Assembly: GCA_020747065.1 (NCBI GenBank)
Contig: JAGMVK010000002.1
Coordinates: forward strand, 3,286,001-3,350,000
Reading direction: 5' to 3'
DNA: 64,000 nt
Origin: Cadophora sp. MPI-SDFR-AT-0126
Lineage: Eukaryota; Ascomycota; Leotiomycetes; Helotiales; Ploettnerulaceae
The translations under genes and the position numbers were made by a program. The notes under the pieces were generated by a model. It was not told where the DNA came from. It did no database searches and saw only the letters and a list, made by a program, of their open reading frames with translations. Positions 34,327 through 45,016 of this stretch are shown piece by piece. How positions within the stretch are numbered: position 1 is the first letter of the stretch; each line of letters starts with the position of its first letter.

Positions 34327-35142
34327 CTAGGCAAGTGGAAGTAACAAAAAGTACTTTTGTCCCCGTTCTATCAATCGTCTAACCAAAGAAATATTTTCGA
34401 CGGACATTTCCCACTGCTTGACACCAATCGGTTCAAGTCCTTTTGATGCCGCCAGCTTGATCCAGGTCCCTTCGCCGAAAAATTCATGGCTTTCAGAGAA
34501 GTCCGTCAGATTTCCTTTGATGAAACCCCACGTGCCAAGATCCACCAGGTACAAGCTCGCATTCCCAGTGTGCAAGAAAGATGGATGCTCGGGTTCGTCG
34601 ACAAAAATTAACTTTTTAAGCTTCTTGGACTGCCTCAAGAACGTGGCAAGGCCCCAAAAGCAATGTGCTCTCATCCTGACTGCAAGGGTTTGTACTGATC
34701 GAAAAGCTGTGCCAAGGACGCTCACAACCCTGTCGATATCTATACATTCCTCAGGAAGATCCAGAAAGATCGTGTCCCGAGACCAGTCGATATACATGGA
34801 GGAGAAACTTTCGTCGGAGAAGGTGACTGTCTCATAACCTCTCAAAGATTCCTTGCGAGACTCCTGACACACGCTTCGAATTGTGATTGACTCTGTTTGG
34901 ATTTCCACCTCTCCAGTGAAATTTTCCGGGTCCAGTTCCGGGGTGATGGTAATCAGACGGCAGGGTATGGCTATTTTCCAGATTTCATTTCGTAGTTCGA
35001 GGGGAAGTTTCTGAAATGCGGGGAACATTGGTGTGTTAGCGATGTCGTCACTGCACAACGGACCGCCCAGTAGAAGTGGGGCGCTACTCATAATAGGTAC
35101 AGGTTGTCTTGGAGGAAAATTGTTCGAGGATGGCGGCGACAT
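34327..35142 (-). CDS. 2EXR-domain protein
   Basis: Single-exon, 271-aa protein. The opening PMFPAFQKLPLELRNEIWKI (about 38-57) and the following conserved RSVCQESRKESLRGYE (about 89-104) are the signature of the fungal 2EXR family, whose N-terminal FxxxPxELRxxIW motif is F-box-like. No signal peptide or membrane segment. Function unknown in the family; a protein-interaction role is the usual guess. The frame is intact, in contrast to the damaged genes to its left. Confidence 0.75.
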   Translation of the reverse strand: MSPPSSNNFPPRQPVPIMSSAPLLLGGPLCSDDIANTPMFPAFQKLPLELRNEIWKIAIPCRLITITPELDPENFTGEVEIQTESITIRSVCQESRKESLRGYETVTFSDESFSSMYIDWSRDTIFLDLPEECIDIDRVVSVLGTAFRSVQTLAVRMRAHCFWGLATFLRQSKKLKKLIFVDEPEHPSFLHTGNASLYLVDLGTWGFIKGNLTDFSESHEFFGEGTWIKLAASKGLEPIGVKQWEMSVENISLVRRLIERGQKYFLLLPLA

Positions 35143-35611
35143 GTTTCGAGCGTGCTTGAAAGCCTTGATTGACTAGGGACGGTTATATGAACAAGTTGAG
35201 GTAGTGCATGATTTAGACGTTAGTTGATATTACTGGATACAATAGGGTACGAAGAATCCGCTTGGTTTAGACGTCATCCATTATTATCACGCGAGATTTA
35301 TGCATGTGGCATATAGGGCACATGCCTAAAAGTCTGTAGAACCCCTATTTAAGCGAGATGCCAGTTCTTGTTTTGGATATGCCTCTTTAGGTTCGGGAAA
35401 GCCCAGCAGAGCAGACATGGCACCAATTCGGTATTGGAAGCCAAAGTTAGTGCTATTTTAAGAATATAGTAGAGAATCGATAATATGGGCACTTAGCATC
35501 CACTTCTAAATATACCTCTGGGGGCGAACACTTCTAGTAATGTATAAAAAAAGGAGAACTCGGCACTAACCACTTGCCAATGTACAAAGGAGGAAATGAA
35601 TACTATGAATA
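35143..35611. other. Intergenic
   Basis: Promoter side of the 2EXR gene. No other feature until the family-B repeat. Confidence 0.4.
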
Positions 35612-35650
35612 CAGTCGCTTACAAAATCGGCTTCCCCGCACACTCACAGG
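35612..35650 (+). repeat. Family-B terminal-repeat copy 1
   Basis: Starts after TA at 35610-35611 with CAGTCGCTTACAAAATCGGC, followed by TTCCCCGCACACTC. It matches copies at 40363 (same strand), 53643-53680 and 53781-53819 (opposite strand). Confidence 0.8.
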
Positions 35651-36757
35651 GAAAATCCATTCTCGCTTAGCTGGCCAATGATATGGCAATCCCAACGAGC
35701 ACCCTGTCGGCCAGGAGAACGCGGTGTGACGGTTGTGCACGAATCGTTACTGCGAACGTTCGGGGGGGGTAGCTTAGTCATCTAAGGCATAATCGTCAGA
35801 TCCTGGGAGCCTTTAGGGGTAAGGGTTAAGAGGATCAGACGATTGAGGTATAAAGGTCGAGAAGACCTCTGTATATAGAGAGACAACTTGAAATCCTGAA
35901 AAGACATTGAATCAACTTGATCTTAGAGCCTCAAGGAAACTACGAGGAGTCTATGATTCCTACTCCTATAGTAATGTTCGAAATCGGCTTCAGTTCCTTT
36001 TTTTAATTTTTTTTTTTATCACATCCTTACTCTATTTAGCTGCTTATGTCAGCGCTATGCAGAGAGTTCTGTAAACAGTTCAAGGCCCATGAATCCTCCA
36101 GTCCTTTTCCCTTTTTGATAATTGAAATAACAAATGAAAATTAAATTTGACTATAGGAAATCAATCTGTTCACCACTAAGCCGGAGGTCCACTGCCCATT
36201 CTTGTGTATTATCGTTGCATACCCTGGCTCGCTACCCTTCCTACACCATAGTACCGGGCCTTCACCCTGGCTGTCTTGTTGCTTCCTGTTAAGTAGTCTG
36301 TCCTACCCGTCTTGTGGCTATGGGTTGTATTTTGAAGTTGTGAGGTTGAGGTGCTGCTTAGCCCCTGCTGAGTTGGTCGAGGAGTCTTGTGCTCTCCATG
36401 AATGCAACTGCTTTCCTTGCTAGTTTTGAATCACTTAGTAGGGCTGGCACATTCCAAATAGTTGGCTGGCCAACGGCTTCAGTTCCGAACACTCAAAAAA
36501 AATTTCGACCCATGTTTTATGCGGTACTAACCCTCTGTATCTAGCTTAACTCTAGACCCTACATTAGCTTATTTTCCCTGCTACACGTGAAGTGAAGACT
36601 TCTGCCTGAGAATCCGACCTCATCACCGGCCATCGGCATTGTTTCTGCTCCATCACATGAGAGAATTGACGCCTGAGAATTCACTGGCCTTTGTACTGTA
36701 GAACATTCTAGGGATAGTACATAGTAGTAGACTATTGCATCAATAAAAAGTCGCATT
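35651..36757. other. Intergenic, AT-rich, includes a dispersed inverted-repeat unit
   Basis: At 35975-35996 lies TGTTCGAAATCGGCTTCAGT plus two bases, whose exact reverse complement recurs at 40333-40354. A related version (CGGCTTCAGTTCCGAAC) occurs near 36473. No gene seen. Confidence 0.5.
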
Positions 36758-39169
36758 TTAGGAAACTATAACCCATGGTTTCAGTGCCTGATGGGCCACG
36801 CTTATCGAGGACAACAAGGAACCATGCCTAATAACGAGAATAAAGCACTCGTCTTGTGGACTATAATATTCAAATGACTGTCCAGCAGCAAAAAAGCGGA
36901 TTGACTCGTTTGACGTATTGAGGATAATTCGACTTGAATTATCAATGTCATGATTATAGAATGGCGTAGCCCTATGTATCGCAATACCATCTTGGGCTAG
37001 CCGGTTAATCAGAATATTTCCCTGACCTCCCATGAGCTCTTGATCGCGAGCTACATGTGTGGCGGTAGCCAAGCTCAGCACCGAGTCAATCCACGAAACG
37101 CTTCTTCTTTCAACCTTATCAGGATCCGTATCTGTATTTGACTGAACGTCGTTCACCACAAACATTCCAATAAAAGGGCGTTGAATGTAATGTTTGATCA
37201 TCAAAACACTCCCTTGAATTGATACCCTTGTTGTGAAGGAAAGGTCTTCACTCTCTGGGAAGAGACTAGGATGAGAGTATCGATGACTGGTGGGGAGGCT
37301 CAGCTGATGATCCCCAACAAACGGAAACATTGAAGAGAGTGCTTTAGGAATCGGTAGTTTAGATGATTTTCTCGCTTCTGTGAGAGCAGACTCTGTAATT
37401 GGTAGAAAAGCCAAGTCTACCGGCACTAGGCTTGGGGTGCGCTTGCCCAGATGGTATCCTGAATCAGCCTCTCGAATGCTGGTGTATGTAATCGTGTCTC
37501 TCTGGATATGTCCTGTTGTGTACCGGATTTGCAAAGCATCTTTCTGCGAAGCCGAACAATCCCAAAGAGCTGCCATACCAGCTACATATCCATTCTGCGT
37601 GACAACCAAATCTCGATCGTGAAATTCTGTGATACCTGGCAAGAGGTGCGCAAAAGATAAGCGCCTGAAAGATTTAATGTTAAGCCCATTCTCTGACAAC
37701 AGGGCACCGATTATTTCATCTGTCTCATTCAGATTCGCAGCTGCATCCAGACTCATATATCTGTTGCAACCTCGACCCGCTGGATTTGCAGTCGAAGTAA
37801 CTATCGCGTCCAATGCAATATAGCTCGCAGGATCAACAATCAAGTCGATACCGTCCGTTACAATTTCTTCTCCGATGGCATCCCTGAAGAAATTGGAGCA
37901 AGCCTCTTTTATTTTGCGAACCACTAACTCGGCTGATCTCGGACTTGTATGATCCTCCTGAAAACTCTTAGAGATTATCTGGTATAGGCCGTTTACTTCG
38001 TCCATCCGTAGGTCACTCCAGCCATATTTTGTCACGGCACGGCTATATCCTGTCTGGCTTGCGTCGCTCAAGACATCCTTGATATAGGTAATCGAGCATT
38101 TTTGCTGCCGGTCCCGACAACAAGATTTATCGAGATACAATTTGCCATGCTCGGCAAGCAACCAAGTCAGGGCTCCGGCGACATCTCCTATGGCTGCTAT
38201 AGCTTTCGGTCTTATTTCTTGGTCCATTAATGATATATAAAGTTGGCCGAAGTGAAACTTTGCTTGGGAGATTGGAAATCTTTTCGGGTATCTCATTTCC
38301 ATGCCGCGATCCGTTTCGAATACGTAACCCCTTGGGCTCTTATTTCCGTCGCTCCTCCAGACATCTAGGCGCCAAGGGGTGTTCTCGCGTGCAATAATGT
38401 TAATTGTTAGCTTCGCGCCAGGGCTCCCTCGTATTGTCTCGTTATCCACAACTACACACACCTCCTTTGGCAGCAACCAAGAAAACACTGTAGCCAACCA
38501 GACCCCATGGTAAGTACCAGTAAGCATCACCTCTAAGGCCATGTCATCAACGAGGTTGCGAAATACCTGAACGAATATATCTGCGACCTCTCCTGGTTCA
38601 ATATGACCGTAGAGGTGTGCTTTAGGACGGTGGCCATCTGCTGCGACTGCTATTTCGTGCATGACTGTGATAGGCGCCATAAACTCTGCATGGCTCGAAA
38701 GGACCCGTAGAAGTTGCGTAAGCTGTTCAGAAGCTACAGGATACCTTTTGAGTACACCAGCCTTGACCACCATTCCGAAGGCAATGTCGCCTATCTCAGA
38801 GTCTGCGTAGCAAGTTTTGCATGCTGCAAAGAGGAGGAAGAACTGTAGTAGAGGTGTAGACTCTCGAAAAATACGGTGTAGTTCACCTGCCCGTAGTCCG
38901 ATCCACGCCTGCGCGCTTTCAACTCGAACAGAGTCATTCCCACGAAGCGCTACAATAGCATCGTCGATACGTTCCGGTGAAGCTAGCAGACTGAATCCCA
39001 ATTGTTCAACTGCCAAAACTGCCTGAGGCTGAACATTTGGACGAGATGCGATGCTGATAAGCTCACGAAGACTTTCAGCCGTTTTGAATGTTGTGCTATC
39101 AATTCCAAGTTGGGCTTGCACCGGCGCAACGGCGGACGCATTGTTATCCATTGCAGGTGGTTCAAGCAA
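36758..39169 (-). CDS. Uncharacterised 803-aa fungal protein
   Basis: A single uninterrupted 803-codon frame, the longest single-exon gene here. The N-terminal third is helical and repetitive in character (TAESLRELISIASRPNVQPQ, LLQFFLLFAACKTCYADSEI), the centre and C-terminus mixed. I see no P-loop, kinase or protease motif and no signal peptide; the hydrophobic segment near residue 220 looks buried rather than membrane-spanning. I do not recognise the family. The intact long frame inside a region of broken genes argues for selection or recent arrival. The alternative start at 39151 (MDNNASAV) is equally possible. Confidence 0.65.
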   Translation of the reverse strand: MLEPPAMDNNASAVAPVQAQLGIDSTTFKTAESLRELISIASRPNVQPQAVLAVEQLGFSLLASPERIDDAIVALRGNDSVRVESAQAWIGLRAGELHRIFRESTPLLQFFLLFAACKTCYADSEIGDIAFGMVVKAGVLKRYPVASEQLTQLLRVLSSHAEFMAPITVMHEIAVAADGHRPKAHLYGHIEPGEVADIFVQVFRNLVDDMALEVMLTGTYHGVWLATVFSWLLPKEVCVVVDNETIRGSPGAKLTINIIARENTPWRLDVWRSDGNKSPRGYVFETDRGMEMRYPKRFPISQAKFHFGQLYISLMDQEIRPKAIAAIGDVAGALTWLLAEHGKLYLDKSCCRDRQQKCSITYIKDVLSDASQTGYSRAVTKYGWSDLRMDEVNGLYQIISKSFQEDHTSPRSAELVVRKIKEACSNFFRDAIGEEIVTDGIDLIVDPASYIALDAIVTSTANPAGRGCNRYMSLDAAANLNETDEIIGALLSENGLNIKSFRRLSFAHLLPGITEFHDRDLVVTQNGYVAGMAALWDCSASQKDALQIRYTTGHIQRDTITYTSIREADSGYHLGKRTPSLVPVDLAFLPITESALTEARKSSKLPIPKALSSMFPFVGDHQLSLPTSHRYSHPSLFPESEDLSFTTRVSIQGSVLMIKHYIQRPFIGMFVVNDVQSNTDTDPDKVERRSVSWIDSVLSLATATHVARDQELMGGQGNILINRLAQDGIAIHRATPFYNHDIDNSSRIILNTSNESIRFFAAGQSFEYYSPQDECFILVIRHGSLLSSISVAHQALKPWVIVS

Positions 39170-39886
39170 TACAACGTCAGAACTCGTATATTAGAGCTAG
39201 CTCTGATTGCGATAGGAATGCCTTGGCTGTGAGAGTTCGAAGATTTGAGTGGACGTTGAGGAACCTATGCAAGTTTGACAGGGAAGGGGTATCGATCGTG
39301 TATGGTGGACCGCCACATGAAACGTTCGCTCAAGTCGGTAGCTATCCACCCCGAAAGAGGTATCCACCAGGAGACAATAAAAGCACCAACTCGGCTGGAC
39401 TTGGAAGTCTGCGCGGTACCGTGAAGCTACTAACTGTGTGTCAGTACACCGAACTCAGCTGCTCAAGAATCATCAATGACGAGGCTCAATCAAATACCTA
39501 CAAGTTGAGAAGAGTAGAGTACTAGGAACTTGCAAGAAATCGGAGGTTAAAGCGAGCTTATGGGATGTAGCGTCGGATTTGAGCGAAGTGATTGGAATAG
39601 GTGCCAGCTTCAGGTCGATATAAGGCTGGGATGGCGACTGAGCAAGGTCAGTCGGGATGGAGGAGCAGCTTGTATAGAACAGCAGTAATTGAAGTGTGTT
39701 GCAGTCCCTACTTTATCCAAGAGAGGCTGGGCGCAATTGATGAATTGGATTGTTCAAGAGCGGTTTTAAACTAGGCGTCAACAGAGCCGTTGTTTGAGGC
39801 TCGCATCCTGCCATCAGCAACTTTAGGCAGCAGTCCACTTTCCAGGTGTGACATCACGTTGCAGGGTCGTTCGGCAATCAAGTCTA
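39170..39886. other. Intergenic upstream of the 803-aa gene
   Basis: The plus ORF at 39088-39525 overlaps the real gene and its promoter and looks like a shadow. No other feature. Confidence 0.4.
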
Positions 39887-39888
39887 TA

Positions 39889-40135
39889 ACGTCCCTCCCT
39901 GCGTAGCGAGACACCCTGTGTGCCGAGACAGGCCAATGAAATTGGATGAATTTCGGGATTAATAGATCGCTATATTAAGAGGAATAGTGTGGCGAACATA
40001 TTACTAACTCTGGATATGAATACTTTTTACTGTCGTTGGTTTAAAAGAGATACTACGAAGAAAAAAATCAGAATCCTCGCGATTTCATTGGTCTGTCTCG
40101 GCACACAGGGTGTCTCGATTCGCAGGGAGGGACGT
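39889..40135. mobile_element. 247-bp MITE with family-A-like ends
   Basis: Complete element flanked by TA (39887-39888, 40136-40137). TIRs of about 45 bp start ACGTCCCTCCCTGCGTAGCG and contain the same paired CCCTG(T/C)GTG units as the large family-A elements, with GAGACA replacing GGAAAA. The interior is non-coding. The end similarity suggests the same transposase serves both (inference). Confidence 0.85.
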
Positions 40136-40362
40136 TAATTCAGCTAACCATAATAGTGCTAGTGCAGATGAGTGTTTACTTCGTGCCCAGGGATCCGCCG
40201 ACATCGGCTAATTCTCCACGTAACATGTCGAACAGGGGATTAAGTGAGTGTAGGAGCCTGAATTAGGCTAGCCATAGAAGGTTAGTACTGCATAAAATGC
40301 CGTGGGTCAAAAATAAAGTCATCAAGAGTTGTGAACTGAAGCCGATTTCGAACAATCCTGTA

Positions 40363-40410
40363 TAGTCGCTTACAAAATCGGCTTCCCCTCCACACTCGCT
40401 TAAAGATTCT
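40363..40410 (+). repeat. Family-B terminal-repeat copy 2
   Basis: Same orientation as copy 1, with a C-to-T change in the second base of the end. It is preceded at 40333-40354 by the inverted copy of the 22-bp repeat at 35975. Confidence 0.8.
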
Positions 40411-40708
40411 GAGCCCCACTGTCACGATTTGAGGATCACGTGTGTCTTGGCCCTGAGGCTCGGCAGCCCCGCTGCACAGAGAAGCCAAGGACCACGAATC
40501 TCAAGCTAAGATTCTTCCTAAAAATAAGCAGCGCTTCCCCGCGACGCTAACTATTGGACCGCAGATCACCCTCCCTCATTTACCTCATCATCATCTCCAG
40601 TAGATGGTAATCTACATCCAGCATCATCATTGTCGTGACCGCATATACCTTGGAGCTCCCCCGTACAGTATACAATATTCCTGCACGCACAACAATTCCG
40701 TCCATACA

Positions 40709-43700
40709 ATGAATGTTCTTTCTGAGGGCGCAGCACCCGTAAGTGCTGATGTTGTGTTCGTTCATGGGCTTCGAGGGGATGCCTTCGATACCTGGACCGT
40801 TGATGGCGTCTGCTGGCCAAGAGACCTCTTGCCGCAGAGTGTGAAAGATGTGAGGATATTGAGCTGGAGTTATGACTCCTCCATCGCCGAAATCAGCAGC
40901 TTCTCGAGTCAGAACAGTATCTTTGCTCACGCAGAGAATCTGCTTGGGGACCTCGCCAATGTGCGAGAGACAGAGCATGAAGTAGGTGCCGCAGCACTTA
41001 GGTCTCTAGTTTCCTGAAGCTAAATCTCGATTATTATAAGTCAATCCGACCCATCGTTTTTGTAGGCCATAGCCTTGGTGGACTTGTGATCAAGGAGGTA
41101 GCGTCTACATTACCTAGATTCTTGACAACTCGAGCTTATACTTCGAATCCACAGGCTCTATGCAGATCGCAGACTCTGCTTTCGACCAACCAAGACCCCG
41201 AACTCAGTTCCATATATTCTCACACTGCGGGTGTAGTGTTCATGGGAACACCTCATCGGGGTAGCTTCGAGGAGAACTTTGCAAAAATCGTGTCTTGGGC
41301 AGCGTGGGCAACATTACGATCACCAAACCATCGGTTACTATCGACACTTGCTGAAGACTCTGATATACTGGAACGGCAGCGGTTGGCGTTTGTGTCTATC
41401 ACAGAAAAGATGCCAATTGTTTGTCTACATGAAGAAAAGCGGATGGCAGTCCCTGGAACTTGGGGGCGGTATTCACGTCACGTAAGCGGTTATAGCTACG
41501 CATCTTTTACTTTGACTGACTTCTGCGTAGATTGTTCCCCAGGGTTCAGCATGCTATGACGGATTCCATGTTCAGAATGGAAGCATCGACGGGGACCATA
41601 ACTCGATGTGCAAGTTCTCGAACTTGAGCGAGGTTGGATACATTAGAACCAGCAGTCACATCAAACGGCTCGTCCGAAACACTGTCGAGGCAGCAGCTGC
41701 CAGAGAAGAAGGTGAGTTGCAGGATATGGTTACAAAGCAAGTTCTAGCAGAAAATTCCATGCAACGGAATTGATGGAGAGCACGGAGGCAAAAACATGAA
41801 TGCGATATGGGTTAAAGCTGGCCTATTCTAAATCAATGCCGCGGCGGGCCAAGTTTCGTGTTCCTGCGATCTCCTAGGGGCTTCTTAGAAAATACCCATG
41901 ATTTTTCTGACAGATAATTAGCCCACAAGAGACAAGAGGCAAACATTGAGGACGGTGAGAAAAGTCTACACCGAAGGGTGCCAATTGCTAATATATACAG
42001 CGATACTACAAGCTTTGCACTTTCGTGCAATAAGGCACCGAAAAGACGACATATGTCGGCCATTTGCAGAAACATTCGAATGGATCTTCGAGGAAGGTGG
42101 TACCCAAGACAGGCCAGAGAGCGGGCTGACTCAATGGCTCTCTAGCAGTGGAGATCAGTTGTACTGGATCAGTGGCAAAGCTGGATCCGGCAAGTCAACG
42201 ATGATGAAAATGCTTTGCGACAGCGCTCAAGTCCGAACACAGCTGTGCCTTTGGGCAGATAAGAAGACGCTTGTCGTTGCCAGCTACTTCTTCCACGATC
42301 GTGGCACTCAAATGCAAAAGTCGCGGCTGGGGATGTTACGAGGTCTACTACACGAGATCCTCTCTTGTTGTCGACCACTCATTCGTGTGATTTTCCCGGA
42401 TTTTTGGGCACGATTGTGTAAAATGCGGGACTTGGCGTCGGCATACATTCAAGATGGTCTCACACTATCCGAGGCATCTCAAGCCTTTCTATTACTGGTA
42501 CAACAGAATCAAGTGCCAGTGTCGATTTGCTGCTTTATTGATGGGCTCGATGAGCATGAAGGAAGTGACCGAGAAATCTTAGAGATTCTGATGGAATTGT
42601 GTTGTGGCAACAGCCCTAGCTCTCAACTAAATTCGACATGCACCTTCAAGATGTGTGTATCCGCTCGACCTAACAACGCATTCGAGGTACGATTCCAGCG
42701 ATGTCCTGGAATTTACGTCCACCAGCACACGGGGAGAGACATTGCTTTATACACCCATGGTCGACTCCAATCAGCAATCCAGACGAATTTTCCTCGAAAT
42801 CCACAAGAAACTCAGGAACTGAAGAAAATCGCCGACGAGATTGTCCGGGAGTCTTCGGGCATTTTTCTATGGGTACGACTTGCCGTTGAATCTCTTCTTG
42901 ATGGTTTGGATAACCGAGACTTTGCATTTCAATTGAAGGAACGAATCCGACTGCTACCAAAAGATTTGGGAGAATTTTACGGACAGATGATTCGCCGCAT
43001 AATCCCCTTGTATCACCAAGAGGCATACCGGATATTCAAGATCATACTGGATTCTCCGGGACACTTCAAAGAACTTCGCATGTTATGCTATACGACTGTT
43101 GAACTTGATGCCATTACGAGAGCTAGCGATGACTATTTTGGTGATGACACGTGGCAGCAGGCAACCCATCGGATGCGCACTCGCTTGAAGGGCGTATGCG
43201 GAGGGCTCCTCGAAGTAGTCGATGCGGACTATAACTATCCCATTGTACAGTTTATACATCAAACCGCAAAGGATTACTTCCAGGACCCTTCGTTCCCTTG
43301 GAATCTGCTTGCAGGAAGAAACTTCACAGCATTCAATTTCGATGTCTTCTTCATGAATTTTCAACTATGCCTTTACGAAAGCGACGTCTTTTGCGAAGAC
43401 TTAGAAGCTGAGACAGATCGGTTATCACTTTACATTGCCAGAGCCCAGAAGAGCACGGGTAAAGATCAGATTGGTGCTCTCAAGACATGGGAACAGAGAT
43501 TCAATCAGGAGTACTCAGGAGACCTGGCTGACGCCAAATTGGCATTACTCGATGACTTTATGGCTTTAGCAGTAAACCAAGGGCTTCATTCGTGGTTGCG
43601 TTATCGAGTGGAATCTGCAGGCTTTGACGTCAACAACCCGACAAGTCTTGGGCTCCCATTACTTTACTACGCAATCGAACCAGACGGTCCAACTTACTCC

Positions 43701-44234
43701 TATACTTTTGAGGAGTACAATGGCTGGGGTTACAATGAGCCACGTACTGGGTCGCCGAATGCCCAAATGGTGAACCTTCTATTGTTGTACCAGACAAAGT
43801 CTGGCGGTGGCTCCGTGAATTGCGTGCCACAGCCTATCTACGAAAATCATAAGCTGCGGGACAAGCTAGAGCTTCATCTCTCGCCAACAGAAGGTCGCTG
43901 GATGACTTGTAGTCCCTGGGTGGCTTTTCTGTCGACCTTTGTGGAAAATGGCTCCTTGAGAAATCAGGTTTCGGTGGAGCATATGTCACCTGGGGCTTTA
44001 GCAGATGAATATCTGCAGATTTTTGGGCTTTTTCTGCAGCATGGCGCCGATTACCGAGAGCTCATTCGACCCATTTCCAACGGTCTCAATAGTCCACGAC
44101 TCGACCAGGTTAAAATGGTATTCGAAGAAGTGGGAGCAGACAGGGCGGCGAAGTTTGACAGCATACTTAAAACTTACTGCACCGATGTATTCACTGACAG
44201 TAATAACGGTCGTGATGTTATGGAGCTGGGTTGA
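40709..44234 (+). CDS. NLR-type protein: SesB-like lipase - NACHT
   Basis: Six exons (40709-40981, 41041-41097, 41155-41481, 41531-41711, 41922-41954, 42001-44234) give 1034 aa. N-terminal alpha/beta-hydrolase domain: DVVFVHGLRGDAFDTW, nucleophile elbow VGHSLGGLVIKE (about 96-107), GVVFMGTPHRGS, and a later DHNSMCKFSN with the catalytic His. This is the SesB class of NLR effector domains. NACHT follows with P-loop ISGKAGSGKST (about 345-355), Walker B CCFIDGLDEHEG (about 467-478) and SARPNNAFE as sensor. The C-terminus has no clear repeat array, apart from a single ankyrin-like LLLYQ/GADYREL. The fourth intron (210 bp) and the 33-bp fifth exon are unusual but keep frame. Expected role: recognition receptor whose lipase acts on membranes on activation. 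Confidence 0.82.
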
Positions 44235-44470
44235 ACATCAAAAATCGAGCACAAAGACTGGCAACAACTGGAAAGTGGAAAATGAGCAGAGGTCCCAGCA
44301 ACGAGTTTTCTCCGAAGGGTAAATCCTCCCATCGTGGTTCATCAAGAGGAACATGGTCTTTCATTGATTGATTTCGGCTCTCGCCGTATTATAGAGGATT
44401 AAAGGGAACATGCGCCTTAATAAGAGCCCATAATTGCTACTAGATTTATAGTATCTTCTTACGATAGGTA
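44235..44470. other. 3' flank of SesB-NACHT gene
   Basis: Short non-coding interval up to the Tc1 element. Confidence 0.4.
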
Positions 44471-45016
44471 AGAGTTGGGGCCACAGCTCGTGGCACACCT
44501 AAGCGAAATTGCGTCCCCACCTCAATTTCTGACCCCCTATTTTCAACTCTCAATTGTAACTCAATCTTCTAATCAATTCTTTCAAAATTAAGAATGGCGA
44601 CAGATATTCTCTCTTCTTCTCCAGTCCAGAAGCCAAATGAAAATTGGCCTACACCTAAACGAGCTAGAGTTCGCCAAGCTCGCGCAGACGGAAAATCGTG
44701 GAATCAGATCTTTCACGAATTAGGAGTACCTCGTACGACCGCACGACACATCTGTCAAGCTAAATCAAGTCGGACAACTCGTAAAGGCAAGCAATATCAA
44801 CGAAGACTACTCACTTCACGAGATATCCGTCAAATTATTAGATATATCGCAAGTAATCACACGACACGGAGAGCGACCTTTGAGCAGATTAAGCGAGCCC
44901 TCGGAATTCAAGCTTCTGCCCGTACAATTCGCCGAGAACTACGTCGAAAAGGCTACCGACGATGTATTGCGTGCCCGAGGCCTTTTATCTCTCGTAAGCA
45001 AGCAAAAAAGCGACTA

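Noticed and set aside
35760..35850. tRNA-like stretch (GGGGTAGCTTAGTCATCTAAGG...)
   Set aside because: A D-arm-like segment is present, but I could not find a proper anticodon arm, T-arm (GGTTCGA) or acceptor pairing.
39088..39525. 145-codon plus ORF overlapping the start of the 803-aa gene
   Set aside because: It lies opposite the coding start and promoter of the stronger gene and has no protein-like features.
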